Below, piece by piece: positions 40,805 to 52,455 of a stretch of DNA of 64,000 nucleotides. Below the pieces are notes generated by a model. That model was not told the DNA's origin. It was given only the letters and a program-made list of their open reading frames with translations, and searched no databases. This DNA is from Dugong dugon (Eukaryota > Chordata > Mammalia > Sirenia > Dugongidae). Positions within the stretch are counted from its first letter, which is position 1, and the number at the start of each line of letters is the position of its first letter. The translations under genes were made by a program, and so were the position numbers. The stretch lies in the NCBI GenBank assembly GCA_030035585.1, contig CM057469.1, forward strand, positions 18,098,501 to 18,162,500. Direction: 5' to 3'.

Positions 40805-41018
40805 GGGAGCCCAGTCAGAGGGGCAAGTCGGCTTTCCCTTGTACTGAATGCCTTCTGGGGCACACACCTCAGACTTCGTTTGCTGTGTGAGCCTCCCCTG
40901 TCGGAAATGTCATTCTGCATCTGTGGAGGTATCTAAAGGCAGACACGTGGTTTGCGAACCACAAGAATCATTAGTTGTAGGGAAGCACAATTATAATAAA
41001 CACAAAAAAAAACTGATT
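40805..41018 (+). other. SMYD3: SMYD3 3' untranslated region
   Basis: Short unique sequence from the stop codon to the inferred cleavage site, which I place 15-20 bases after AATAAA. No dispersed repeat is recognised in it. The 3' boundary is inferred from the signal and is not observed. Confidence 0.75.
40995..41000 (+). terminator. SMYD3: Polyadenylation signal AATAAA
   Basis: Canonical hexamer 190 bases after the SMYD3 stop codon. An A-run follows, then a T/G-rich stretch at about 41031-41050 that fits a downstream cleavage element. The internal A-run just after the hexamer could be misread as a tail in oligo-dT primed cDNA. Confidence 0.8.
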
Positions 41019-41355
41019 GAAAATGCTATCTGGTAATTGTTTTCTTTGTTATTCATTAGTGGTTTTTAACATTTAAGATCTCAATGTGCAAGACAGAAAA
41101 CCCTATTAAAAGCATGCTAGTATAATTTATAACCTTCTCTTCAGATACATGTAGGGATAACTGGGTAAAAATCAGTATTTTCACATTTGCTTCCAAGCAA
41201 ATCTTAATGTCCATTTTGGCAAGAAGCAGAATTTTCAGACTTTGCCTGCTGTTTGTGGGAAATGATGCGTGTGTGCATTTTTTGCCTCCAAATACATCTC
41301 CAAGACAAGTTTTACCCTAAATCCTAGAAAGAGGTCATTTAACATGTTACTGGGC
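41019..41355. other. Start of the intergenic region
   Basis: T/G-rich sequence just after the SMYD3 cleavage site, then unique sequence. Nothing else seen. Confidence 0.4.
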
Positions 41356-41755
41356 TTCTTGTTGTTAGTTTCCGTTGAGTCGGCTCTGACTTGTGACAAC
41401 CCAGGTACAACAGAACGAGATGTTGCCCAGTCCTCTGCCACCTTCACGATCATCACGATCACTGGGATGCTCGAGGCCACTGTGTATTCTGAGTGCCTTC
41501 CAACATAGGGGGCTCACTTTCAGCACTGTATTGGACAATGTTCTGTGGTGATTCAGAGGATTTTCACTGGCTAATTTTCGGAAGTAGATCACCAGGCCTT
41601 TCTTCCTAGTCTGTCTTAGTCTGGAAGCTCCACTGAAACCTGTCCACCATGGTGACCCTACTGGTATTTGAATTACTGGTGGCATAGCTTCCAGCATCAC
41701 AGCAACACGCAAGCCCCCACAGTTCCACAAACTGACAGATGGGTGGTGGTAGACT
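41356..41755 (-). mobile_element. Internally deleted RTE (non-autonomous type)
   Basis: Minus orientation. The RTE 3' end (41356-41480) is fused directly to the RTE 5' UTR (about 41481-41755), skipping the ORF. The junction reads gaggccactgtg|tattctgagtgcc. The copy at 43395-43788 has the same junction. Confidence 0.82.
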
Positions 41756-42719
41756 AGGATGGGAAGGCTTAAAACAAACAAAAAAGTTTTTCAAATGTCT
41801 TACAGCTCTTTGTGTAAATGTTTCATTATGAGCATTTTATAACCCTTGGCGTATGTCATTCTTTTTCATTCCTAAAATATTTTTTTCCTGAGATTTCTAG
41901 TATCCCAGCTCAAATCAGCCTTGCTTTCCTTTCCTCTTTACTATTATTTCCCAATATTGTGGTCTGCTTTCCCACCTCTGTGTTTTAGGCAAAATAAAGA
42001 AAACCTTTTCTCTTCGTCTGCCAAAAAGCAGTAGACTGTATGACTCCGTGACCCTGGGGGCAGCATATACCCTCCTGCACAGACTTAGGTTATAACCGAG
42101 GCCCTTGGAGCCCTCAAGCTGAAAGGTTCCTAGAGAGCATCCAGGCATCCTCATTTTACAGCTAAGGAAACAGGGGCAGGGAGTGACTTGGAATCCAGGG
42201 AGCAACCCCATCCCCTCACTCCTTTCGGGAGCCCTGCCCCCACCCCTTGCAAGGTGGTGCATCCTCCAACCACTGGGTTGCACCGTGGCAGCAGCCGCCA
42301 GCAGAATGACACATGGAAGTCTGATTGAGCCCGAAGGAACCAACCTTCTTTGGCAGCAGAGAAAGCTAGAGACTGCTTGTTTTCAAAAACATGGTAATCA
42401 CTTTGATCCTTAAACTTGCACCGTATCCTGTAGGGTGGTGAGGTCTGCAGACTTTTCATCAACTTGCCTCTGCTCAAGCAACACCTATCAAGTATCAAGC
42501 ACAACTCAAAGCACACAGACTCTCTAATGATCACAACAGCATAACAAGGTAGATATTATAAAGCCCATTTTATAAGTGAGAAAACTGAGCTTGGGGTATT
42601 AGGTCACGTACTCTGGAATCCCTCCTGATTCACTAAATGACCTTTGAGCAAGGGGCTTGAGCTCAGTGTTTTTGAGAGACAAGTTCTATCCAATTCAACA
42701 AATACGTATTGAATAGTGG
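41756..42719. other. Intergenic sequence with a MIR relic
   Basis: 42500-42605 resembles MIR ('gtgagaaaactgagcttggg'). The 142-codon frame on the minus strand at 41915-42343 has no recognisable protein and overlaps other frames. Confidence 0.4.
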
Positions 42720-42922
42720 TTGTTGTTTGTTTGCCATCGAGTCGATTCCGACTCATAGTGACCCAATGTGACAGAGTAGAGCTGCCCCATAGGGTTTCCC
42801 AGGTTGTAATCTTTACAGAACAGATTGCCAGGGCTTTTCTCCCACAGAGTAGCTGGTTGGTTCAAACCACTGACATTTCGGTTAGTAGCCGAGCACTTAA
42901 CCACTGGGCCAACAAGGCTTCT
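42720..42922 (-). mobile_element. AfroSINE
   Basis: Minus-orientation, near full-length copy. Confidence 0.92.
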
Positions 42923-43021
42923 TATGTTGAATGATTACTGTTTTTATGAAAAGGATATACGGAGTGAATAAGACATGCTCCCTGCTCTCAGAATGCACAC
43001 TCTCTAGTACAGTATTTGTAT

Positions 43022-43394
43022 ATGTTAGCTTTTAGTCCATAACAAAATACCCCAAAGCTCAATGGCTCCAAAATAGCCATTTATTTAGCTCATGATTTTG
43101 TAGGTCAGCAGTTTGGGCTGGGCAATGCTCCTGGTTTGGCCCAGGCTTACTGATCTCAGCTGGGGTCACTCACTGTCTGCAGTCTGCTGGTAGGGCAGCT
43201 GGGGAAATAGAGGCAACTGGGCCGCGGAGCTCATCTGGCTAGTCCAGGCTTGTTCACGTGACAGGACCCTAGGAACAGTAAGTACACATGCCCCAAAGTG
43301 CAAGCACTTTTCATGCCTTTGATGCCTCTGTTGTGTCACAAGACCAGCCCAGACTCAAGGGATGGAGACAGATTGCACTTCCTGATATGATGTT
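43022..43394 (+). repeat. Ancient dispersed repeat, interrupted
   Basis: Same kind of old mammalian repeat as 39710-40190 ('gtccataacaaaatacccc'). It continues at about 43793-43880 after the RTE insertion. Confidence 0.5.
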
Positions 43395-43788
43395 ACCGTT
43401 AGTTGCCTCAGGTTGGCTCTGACTATGACGACGCCATGTACAAAAGAACAAAATGTTGCTGGGTCCTGTGACATCTTCACGATCACTGGTACACTCAAGT
43501 TCATTGTTGTGGCCACTGTGTATTCTGAGTGCCTTCCAACCTAGGGGGCTCATCTTCCAGCTCTGTATTGGGCAATACTCTCTTGTGATCCATAGGGTTG
43601 GCTGATTTTCAGAAGTAGAATACCAGGTCTTTCTCCCTAGTCTGTCTTAGTCTGGAAGCTTCACTGAAACTTGTCTGAAACTTGTCCACCCAGGGTGACC
43701 CTGCTGGTATTTAAAATATCAGTGGCATAGCTTCCAGCATCACCGCAACATGCAAGTCACAACACACTGACAGACGGGTGGTAGCTTT
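43395..43788 (-). mobile_element. Internally deleted RTE (non-autonomous type)
   Basis: Second copy of the 3'-end/5'-UTR fusion, with the same junction as 41356-41755 (ggccactgtg|tattctgagtgcc). It is inserted in the ancient repeat at 43022-43880. An 11-base stretch (gaaacttgtct) is doubled near 43668-43690. Confidence 0.82.
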
Positions 43789-45266
43789 TTGATAGGAGGA
43801 GCTACAAAGTCCCATTGCAGGAGTACAGATACAGGGAGGGGGTGAAATTGTGACCATTTATGGAATTCACCATAGCAGTCAACTTTTGGGGGATTACAGA
43901 ACACTTAAGGAATTTAATAAAAGCCATAAATCTTTCTAGAAAAACATACACATATAAACAATTTGATTTTAGGGTCAGGGATTCTTGGACTCCTTGAGGT
44001 CTTTTGTTTAATGAAAAAGAGACTTGCTACCTTTCAAAAATACTGGGTGGAAATTCTTCATTTATCAACTCTTCATTTTAAATTAATTAAAGGGAAAAAA
44101 ACATAACAGAGTGTAGGGGCAGTAACTTAAATGCCAAATGAACAGAGTTCACGGAAAGAACCCCATATTTGACAATTTTCTGAATGGAATTTATCAGTCA
44201 GCAAAGATCCTGGATTAAGAGATTTACTTTCACGCCTCCTAGAGAAAGCATGAGAGGCTTTTAAATCCCTCTCGGCCTGCCTCCAGATTTTTAAGAAGGC
44301 CCTGCTTATGCCAAATTTTAATAGAAAGCAAATATTTAAGCAAAGGTAAACATTTACCAACAATTTCACAGCAAAATAATTTTGGAGAAGGGGGAAGGGC
44401 AGGGAGACCATGATTTAAAATCCATGTCACCAGTCACTGACAATTTATTGCTGCCCCAGCCTCCATGACTGTTCATTCATTAATCCATAGTCACATAACG
44501 GCAGGCTTTTTCCCATCAGTAACTTGATGCCATTAGTTGCTCCTCTGGGATGAGAACACATTCAAACTGCAAATGAACATGCTGGGCATAATTTATGGCG
44601 ATGCCATATGAGTGCCAAGAGTGCGGGGGAGGTGGGCTGCCCAGGAAGCCTGCTCACTATGGGAGCTCGGGACATGCTTCCTGTAGCCAAGCAAGAGTGC
44701 TGGGTGGGCAGAGAGGGCGGCCGAACCCTGATCAGGCCAGACAGCCATAAACCCCAGAGGCCCCTCACTCACGCTGCACTGCAGGCATGAGAGAGAAATT
44801 CTATATGTGGAGCCCTTCCCCAAGTTAGGCCCTTGAAATGTTCTTTCTAGCCCAATCACAAAGTGATGTTCCACTCAGAAGAACCCACTGAGATTCCACC
44901 GGGAGAAGAGTCTGGGCATTGTCTGAGAAGCATCATGAAATCCTTATGACAAGCAATTATTGGTGGAAGGGCCAGGAAAACACTGGGGCCTCCTTTTCCC
45001 TGATATCTGTAGACGGACTGAGATCAAACTGGTTGAGGAGGAAGACCAACACCAACACCCCGCCCCCCCCAAACTGGGATACTCCCGTAACCTTTTTGAT
45101 TTATCAGCTTAAAAAATATATATGAATATGGTGACTAATCCATAATTCAAAACATATTCAAAAACCAATTCACTGCCTTTCATATTGTAGTCACCCCCCT
45201 CAGCAGCAGGAACGCTCTTCAGCACAGAAACTCAGAGTCATTGCCTCCCCTTCTTCTTTATCAAGA
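43789..45266. other. Intergenic unique sequence; 44070-44640 possible conserved element
   Basis: After the ancient repeat tail (to about 43880) no dispersed repeat is seen. 44070-44640 has dense homeobox-like AT cores (aattaattaa, ttcattaatcc, cataatttatggcg) in balanced, complex sequence and no sustained frame. Candidate regulatory element, by appearance only. Confidence 0.3.
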
Positions 45267-45478
45267 AGTCCCTGGGTGGTGCAAACAGTTAAACACGCTC
45301 AGCTGCTAAAAGAAAGGTTGGAGGTTTGAGTCCACCCAGAGGCGCATCGGAAGAAAGTCCAGGTGATATACTTCTGAAAAGTCAGCCATTGAAAACCCTA
45401 TGGAGCACAGTTCTATCTGACACACATGGGGTCACCATGAGTCAAAACTGACTTGAAGGCAACTGGTTTGATTTTGGC
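45267..45478 (+). mobile_element. AfroSINE
   Basis: Plus-orientation copy with the head 'agtccctgggtggtgcaaac'. Confidence 0.92.
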
Positions 45479-45579
45479 TTTATTCATTCTCTGAAATGCT
45501 TTTTTAATTTTACCCATTTTTATTTCTTATCCATCCCCCTGCCCCTTTTACAGCCCCCCAGCACCTTATCCCTCAACCA

Positions 45580-45990
45580 CTGCAACACCTTGATCAACTC
45601 TACACTGATCTCCTTGCCTGCAGTCCCTCCCTTCCATGTCCTACATCATAGCTGGCAGAGTAATCCTCCAGAAATGCCCATTTCATCATTTCCTTTTGTA
45701 ACTCCTTAACTCAAAAACTTACAGTGGCTCTCTGTTGTCACTAGACTGAAAGTCCAGTCTTTAGACTACCAGTCAAGGTCTCAAACTACTGAATCTTATA
45801 CTTCCTGTTCCCCACATGAACCTGCCATTCCAGCTAGAATAGCGACAACCTCCTCTGATCTCAACTATGCCCTCTTCCTTATCAGCTCCTTATTTTTGTT
45901 CATACTGACTAAATTCCCTTTCTCCTCCATCTGTCTAAATCCTATCCATCCTTAAGGGTCTAGCCCAAGCTTTCCTCTTCTTCTTCGTCT
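45580..45990 (+). repeat. L2 LINE relic
   Basis: Pyrimidine-rich L2-type sequence ('ctgaaagtccagtc', 'tccatccttaagggtctagc'). Confidence 0.65.
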
Positions 45991-46102
45991 TTTTTAAGTT
46001 TAACTGTGTTATAGTCTGTAACCATAATTATTCTTTTGATGCTCAAGTTATGTTGACTGTGGCTCCTGGCATCTCCTTCAAATTGGTCCTATGTCCTCTT
46101 TT

Positions 46103-47723
46103 TTTTTTTTTTTTAATTGTAGTTTAGATGAGGGTTTACAGAACAAATAGTTTCTCATTAAACAGTATACATGTTGTTTTATGACAATGGTTAACAACCC
46201 CACAACATGTCAACACTGTCCCTTCTCAACATCGGGTTCCCTATTACCATCTTTCCTGTCCCTTCCTGCCTTCTAGTCCTTGTCCCTGGACTGTTGTGCT
46301 CCATTAGTCTCGTTTTGTTTTATGGGGCTGTCTAATCTCTGGCTGGATGGTGAACCTCGGGAGTGACTTCATTACTGAGTTAAAAGGGTGTCCGGGGACT
46401 GAGTCCAGTACAGCTAGATGCTGCCCGGCTACCACCACTGACTGCTCTGAACGGGATCACAGCAGAGGGTTCTGGATAGAGCTGGAGAAGGATGTAGAGC
46501 ATAATTCTAACCCACAAAAAAAGACCAGATTTACTGGCCTAAAGGAGACTGGAGAAGCCCCGAGAGTGTGGCCCCTAGACACCCTTTTAGCTCAGTGGTG
46601 AAGTTAGCTCCGAGCTTCACTGTTCAGCCTGGGAGTGGACAGCCCCGTAAAACCAAATGAGACTAACGACGTACAGGAGTCCACTGACAAGGGCCAGAAA
46701 GCAGAAGCGGACAAGGAAGCTGGTGATAGGGAACCCAAGGTTGAGTTAAGGATATTGTTGATGTGTTGTGAGATTGTTAACCATTGTCATAGGGCAACAT
46801 TTGTAGTAACTGTTAAATGAGAAACTATTTTGTTCTGTAAGCCTTCATCTTAAGTGAGAATAACAGCACAACTGGAAGAGCACAGTCAATGTCACTGAAC
46901 TGTGCATGCAGACATTTTTGAAATGGTGTATCTTTGGCTATGTGTATTTTCACCAAAAAAAAAAAAAAAAAAAAAAAAGCTTGAGAAGTTAGAGTGTTGA
47001 TATGTTGTGGGGTTGTTAACCAATGTCATAAAACAACATGTGTACTTCTGTTTCATGAGAAACTATTTGTTCTGTAAGCCTTCACCTGAAGTACAATAAA
47101 AAAATAAATTAATTTAAAAAAAAAAAAAAAAGGGTGTCTGGGGGCCATATTCTGAGGGTTTTTCCAGTCTCTGTCAGGCCAGTAAGTCTAGTCTTTTTTG
47201 TGAGTTAGAATTTTGTTCTACATTTTTCTCCGGCTCTGTCCAGGACCCTCTGTTGTGATCCCAGTCAGAGCAGTCATTGGTGGTAGCCGGGCACCATCTA
47301 GTTGTACTGGACTCAGTCTGGTGGAGGCCATGGTAGTTGTGGTCCATTAGTCCTTTGGACTAATCTTTCCCTTGTATCTTGTTTTCTTCATTCTCCCTTG
47401 CTGCCAAAGGGGTGAAACCAGTGGAGTATCTTAGATGGCTGCTCACAGGCTTTTAAGACCCCAGACGCTACTCACCAAGGTGGAATGTAGAACATTTTCT
47501 TTATAAAGTGTGTTATGCCAATTGACCTAGATGTTGCCTGAGACCATGGTCCCCACAGCCCTCTACCCAGCAATTCAGTCCCTCCAGGAGTTTGGATGTG
47601 TCTATGGAGCTTCCATAACCTTTCCTTGTACAAGTTGTGCTGGCTTCCCCAGTATTGTGTACTGTCTTACCCTTCACCAAAGTTACCAGTTATCTGTTTA
47701 GCATTTTCCCCACACCCCTCCCA
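46103..47723 (-). mobile_element. L1 3' end, interrupted by a second L1 3' end
   Basis: Minus-strand L1 3' UTR (46103-46392 and 47139-47723). The 14-bp target duplication CTATGTCCTCTTTT flanks it at 46089-46102 and 47724-47737. It begins with a T-run at its 3' terminus. It is split by the plus-strand insertion at 46393-47127. Confidence 0.9.
46393..47127 (+). mobile_element. L1 3' end with composite three-part terminus, nested in 46103-47723
   Basis: Plus-strand insertion flanked by AAAAGGGTGTC (46382-46392 and 47128-47138). It has three parts: L1 3' UTR (46393-46854), a LINE-like tail with its own A-run (46855-46979), and a second copy of the terminal about 140 bases of the L1 3' UTR with a final A-run (46980-47127). 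One pair of target repeats encloses all three, so they moved together. Confidence 0.85.
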
Positions 47724-47737
47724 CTATGTCCTCTTTT

Positions 47738-47745
47738 GAGACACA

Positions 47746-47777
<32 letters not shown>

Positions 47778-48502
47778 GGAGCACAGCAACATGTTCCAGG
47801 CTGACCTTATGTATACTTTCCTGCTCTAGACCTGGAATCAGCCATTTCTCCAAGGAGACCCGTTTTCTTTATTAAGGAATGGTATTTAGAAACCATGATC
47901 CAGGAACTATTGGCTGATTGCTACCTGGGTATTATTGTTTTCTAGACCTTTTCAAAAATCATGAGTTCACACTGATACTGCCAATTCACATCCAGCACCC
48001 AGGGTTCTTCATCTTCCTCCTTCCGTATCTGTATCTCCCTCATGCACACAAAACAGTTTTGAAATTACTACACCAATAACTATTAACAACAGCAAACTTA
48101 ACTAAGATTTCTTTATAGTTCTTTTTGTCCCAAGAATATATCCCACTGAGTTTGTTCAGTTACCATACTATGTGTAAAAATTACTTAAATTACTCTTTTC
48201 TGTGTGGTTATGTAATCATTTGATAGGTTTATTTGTTTCTATTTGTCTTCAATTTTAGGGTTTTCCCTGTAATTGTTGATTTAATTATATATTTTGCAAC
48301 ATGTAAAACATTAACAGCGTTTACGAGTCAAAACTATATTAAAAGGTACATTTAAGTCTCACTCCTTTCCCAACTCCTTATACACTATTCCCACCTTCCT
48401 ATAAATAATAAATTAGGTTATGATTTATTCTTATACATCGGGTTATTAGGTTGTTTCTAACATTTTGCTGCTATAAATAATGCCACAATGAATAATACCC
48501 TG
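47738..48502. other. Intergenic sequence with a long T-run
   Basis: T-run at about 47746-47772. Beyond it, AT-rich sequence, possibly an old LINE relic around 48110-48480; not assignable. Confidence 0.35.
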
Positions 48503-48698
48503 TTGTTGTTGCCATCAAGTTGATTCCAACTCCTGGCAACCCCATGTGTTACAGAGTAGAACCACTCCATAGAGTTTTCTGGGCTGAAGTCTTAATGGGA
48601 ACAGATCACCAGTCTATCTTCTTTGGTAGTGCTGGGTGGGTTCACCCCTCCAACCTTTAGGTTAGCAATCATGTGCAAACCGTCTGCACCACTTAGGA
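48503..48698 (-). mobile_element. AfroSINE
   Basis: Minus-orientation, moderately diverged copy, inserted in AT-rich old-repeat-like sequence. Confidence 0.87.
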
Positions 48699-49458
48699 CC
48701 AATGCCCGTCTTAGGCACACGTTTTGTTGTTGTTGTTTTGTTTGTATTGCAGCAGGTGTATCTTCAGAGTAATTACTTAGAAGAGGAATTTCTAAGTCAA
48801 AGAGTAAATGCATATGATTTTATCAGGTATTGTCAAATTCATCTTGCCTGTTTTCGCAATACATTTTAAAATCCACAACCTGGGCCATCAGAAGAGTTTT
48901 ACAGAGCTAAAGGCTGATGAAATGTTTCATTGAACTACCCAGTTTTGAAAGTTCCATCACATTGTGCTGTTCATTGTAAAATGTTGCGCCTTGTGTTTCA
49001 CGCTGAACCGCGTCATTCCTGCTGAAGTTAACTTTGTCATACTGCTGTAGGATAACTATATAATCAACAGGAAAAACCGCAAAAAAAAAAAAAAAAACCA
49101 GCCTGTTTTACTTCAGCCTTGCCAACAGAGCACATAGTCTAACTTCTGAATTTTTTGCTAAACTGACAGGTCATAAATGGTACCTCAATACAGTTTTATT
49201 TTGCAATTTTCTTATTATGAGTGAAGTTGAATGTCTTTTCAAATATTTAAAAGCCTTTTGTCTATCTTTTTATAAAATACCTGTATATGTCCTTTATCTG
49301 TTTCTCTTTGTTTTTTTTTTATCTTGTTTTATTTTCCTTAATCTTTTACATTCTTTATATATTAGGGAACTTTCCCCTTTATTTGTGATATATATTCTCC
49401 CAGTTTGACATTTGTTTTTTAACTTTGCTTCATTGTTTTGCCCAAAGTTTCTTTGGAT
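48699..49458. other. Intergenic sequence; 48870-49080 possible conserved element
   Basis: 48870-49080 is unique and complex, without an open frame. An A-run lies at 49080-49097. 49200-49440 is AT-rich and looks like old L1 3' sequence. Confidence 0.3.
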
Positions 49459-50042
49459 GCTGTTGTTGTTAGGTGCTGTCGAGTCAGTTTCAACTCTTGG
49501 TGACCTTATGTATAACGTAACAAAATGGTTGCCTAGTCCTGGGCCATCCTCAACAACTGTTACTATGTTTGAGCCCATTGTTGCAGCCACTGCGTCAATC
49601 CATCCTCAATTCAAACTTCGTAAATTCCACATTCCAATTACTAATGGATATTGGCAGCTGTTTCTTCTCATTTTGAGTTATGTCACATCAGCAAATGAAA
49701 GTCTCAAAAGTTTTACTCCATCCGCATCACTAAGGTCAACTCTACTTTGAGGCGGCAGCTCTTCCCCAATCATATTTTGAGTGCCTTCCAACCTGAGGGG
49801 CTCATCTTCCCCCATATCAGACAATGTTCCTCTGCTATCCATAAGGTTTTCACTGGCTGCTTTTTTCCCCCCAGATCACCAGGTCCTTTTTCCTAGTCCA
49901 CCTTGCTCTAGAATCTCCCCTGAAACCTGTCCACCATGGGTGACCCTGATGGTATTTGAAATACTGGTGGCATAGCTTCTAGCATCACAGCAACAAACAC
50001 GCAAGCTACCACAGTACAACAAACTGACAGACAGGTGGTGGT
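49459..50042 (-). mobile_element. Internally deleted RTE, second junction type
   Basis: Minus orientation. The RTE 3' end (49459-49605) is fused to the RTE 5' region (49606-50042). This copy keeps more 5' sequence than 41356 and 43395, including the start of the ORF, so its fusion point differs. Confidence 0.82.
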
Positions 50043-51129
50043 TCTTTACATAGCACTTTCAAAGACATTCCTTTAGAATCCTACTCCATGACAAACCAGG
50101 GTCCAACTGTAATGTGAAGCAGCACCAAGCTTCCTCATATGATCTTTGATTTCTAAACTATCCATGAAAGATATTCATCTACACATCCAAGAAGCTTGAT
50201 AAATCCCAAGTAGGATAAATACAAAGAGATCCATGCCAACATATTAAACTTTCAAAAGACAAAGAGAGTCTTGCAAGCAGCAAGAGAGCAGTGACACATT
50301 GTATATACCAGGTATACACAATAAGATTTTCTCCATCCAAAACTATGGACACCAAAAAGCAGTGGGATGACATATTTAAAGTGCTAAAAGGCAAAAAATG
50401 TCAACCAAGAATTCTATATCCAGCAAAATATCCTTCAAAAGTGAAGGAGAAATTAAGACATTCCCAGATAAACAAAATCTGAGCGAGTTCATTGCTAGTA
50501 CACTTGCCCTACTGATATGCTAAAGGATGTCCTTCAGGCTGAAATGAAATGACACCAGAAAGTAACCTAAAGCCATACAAAGAAAGAACTCCAGAAAAGG
50601 TAACTACATAGATAATTTTAAAATCCAGTAGAACTGTAATTTTGGTTTGTAGGTCTTTTTGTTTCCTATATGATTTAAAAGACAAATGAATAAAACAATA
50701 ATTATAGATACATGCTAATGGACACACAACGTATAAAGATGTTACAGAGGGGACAGAGAAATAAAGGAGCACAATTTTTGTATGCCATTGAGGTCAAGTT
50801 TCAGTTTAAACTAGATTGCTGTAAATTTAGAATGTTAATTGTAATCCCCATGGTAGCTACTAAGAAAAATAAGAAATACACAGAAAAAGAAATGAGGGAA
50901 TCAAAATGATGCACTAGGGAAATTCAATCAAACACAAAAGAAGGCAGTATTGGAGGAAATGAGGAACAAAAAACATGTAAGACATATAGAAAACCAGTAC
51001 TAAAGTGGCAGAAGTACTTATCAGCAACCACTTTAAGTGTAAATGAATTAAACTTACCAATTGAAAGACAGAGACTGGCAAAAGAACAATAATTAAAATG
51101 ACCTAGCTATATGCTGGCTATTAGCTATA

Positions 51130-51930
51130 TGCTAATAACCTGCGATATGCAGATGATACAACCTTGCTTGCTGAAAGTGAAGAGGACTTGAAGCACTTAC
51201 TGATGAAGATCAAAGACCACAGCCTTCAGTATGGATTACACCTCAACATAAAGAAAACAAAATCTCACAACTGGACCAATAAACAACATCATGATAAACA
51301 GAGAAAAGATTGAAGTTATCAAGGATTTCATTGTACCTGGATCCACAATCAACACCTATGGGAGCAGCAGTCAAGAAATCAAAAGATGCATTGCATGGGG
51401 TAAATCTGCAGCAAAAGATCTCTTTAAAGTGTTAAAAAGCAAAATGTTACATGGAAGACCAAGGTGTGCCTGACCCAAGCCATGGTGTTTTCAATCGCCT
51501 CATATATGCATGCGAAAGCTGGACGATGAATAAGGAAGACCGAAGAAGAACTGATGTTACTGAACTGTGGTGTTGGCGAAAATATTGAATATACCATGGA
51601 CTGCCAAAAGAACAAACAAATCTGTCTTGGAAGTAGTACAACCAGAACACTCCTCAGAAGCAAGTATGGGGAGACTACGTCTCACATACTTTGGACATGT
51701 TATCAAGAGGGATCAGTCCCTGGAGAAGGACATCATGCTTGGTAAGTCGGAGGGCCAGTGAAAAGCGGAAAACCTTCAACGAGATGGATCAACACAGTGG
51801 CTGCCAACCATGGGCTCAAGCATAACAATGATTGTGACGATGGTGCAGGACCGGGAAGTGTTTCATTCTGTTGTACATAGGGTTGCTATAAGTCGGAACC
51901 GACTCAACAGCGCCTAGCAACAACAATGGC
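51130..51930 (+). mobile_element. RTE 3' half
   Basis: Plus-orientation RTE from the YADD motif ('LRYADDTTLLAESEE', about 51143-51186) to the tail 'cctagcaacaaca'. The last 50 bases contain the stretch (tataagtcggaaccgactc) that AfroSINEs share. The coding part is frameshifted. Confidence 0.9.
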
Positions 51931-51972
51931 CATGTGCTATCTACAAAAGACTCACTTTAGATCCAAACACAA

Positions 51973-52455
51973 AAATAGCTTCAAACCTGGACAGAGCAGG
52001 AGAAAAATGCAGAACAAAATTCAAATTTACAAAAAAAAAAAAAAAAAAAGACCAGACTTACTTTCTGCCTTACCAGAGACTAGAGGAACCCCTGAGACTA
52101 TGGACCCCAGATACTGCTAACTCAGACGTGAAGCCACTCCTAAAGTCCACCTTTCAGTCAAAGATTAGACAGGCCTATAAAACAATAACACATGTGAGGA
52201 AAATGCTTCTTAGTTCAACCAAGTATATGAGACCAAATGGGCAACACCTGCCCAAAAGCGGCAAGAAGGCAGAAAGGGACAGGAAAATTGGCAAATGGAC
52301 ACAGGAACTGGGGGTGGAAAGGGAAAGGGGGAAAGTGCTGACACAATGTAGGGATAGCAATCAATGTCCCAAAACAATTTGTATATAAATTTTTTGAATG
52401 AGAAATGAATTTGTGCTGTACACTTCCACCTAAAGCACAAGCAAATTAAAAAAAA
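51973..52455 (+). mobile_element. L1 3' end insertion
   Basis: 5'-truncated L1 3' UTR in plus orientation with internal A-run (52029-52049) and an A-rich end at 52447-52466. It interrupts the host ORF2; short ttcaaa direct repeats flank it. Confidence 0.82.

Noticed and set aside
41365..41781. 138-codon open frame on the minus strand
   Set aside because: Translation of the internally deleted RTE; no protein function.
41915..42343. 142-codon open frame on the minus strand
   Set aside because: Overlaps another long frame on the same strand and has no recognisable domain; GC-rich sequence favours chance frames.
46957..46979. A-runs as evidence of a processed host pseudogene
   Set aside because: The sequence before each A-run (also 61431-61456 and 63769-63792) is an L1 3' end or anonymous sequence, with no host mRNA recognised.
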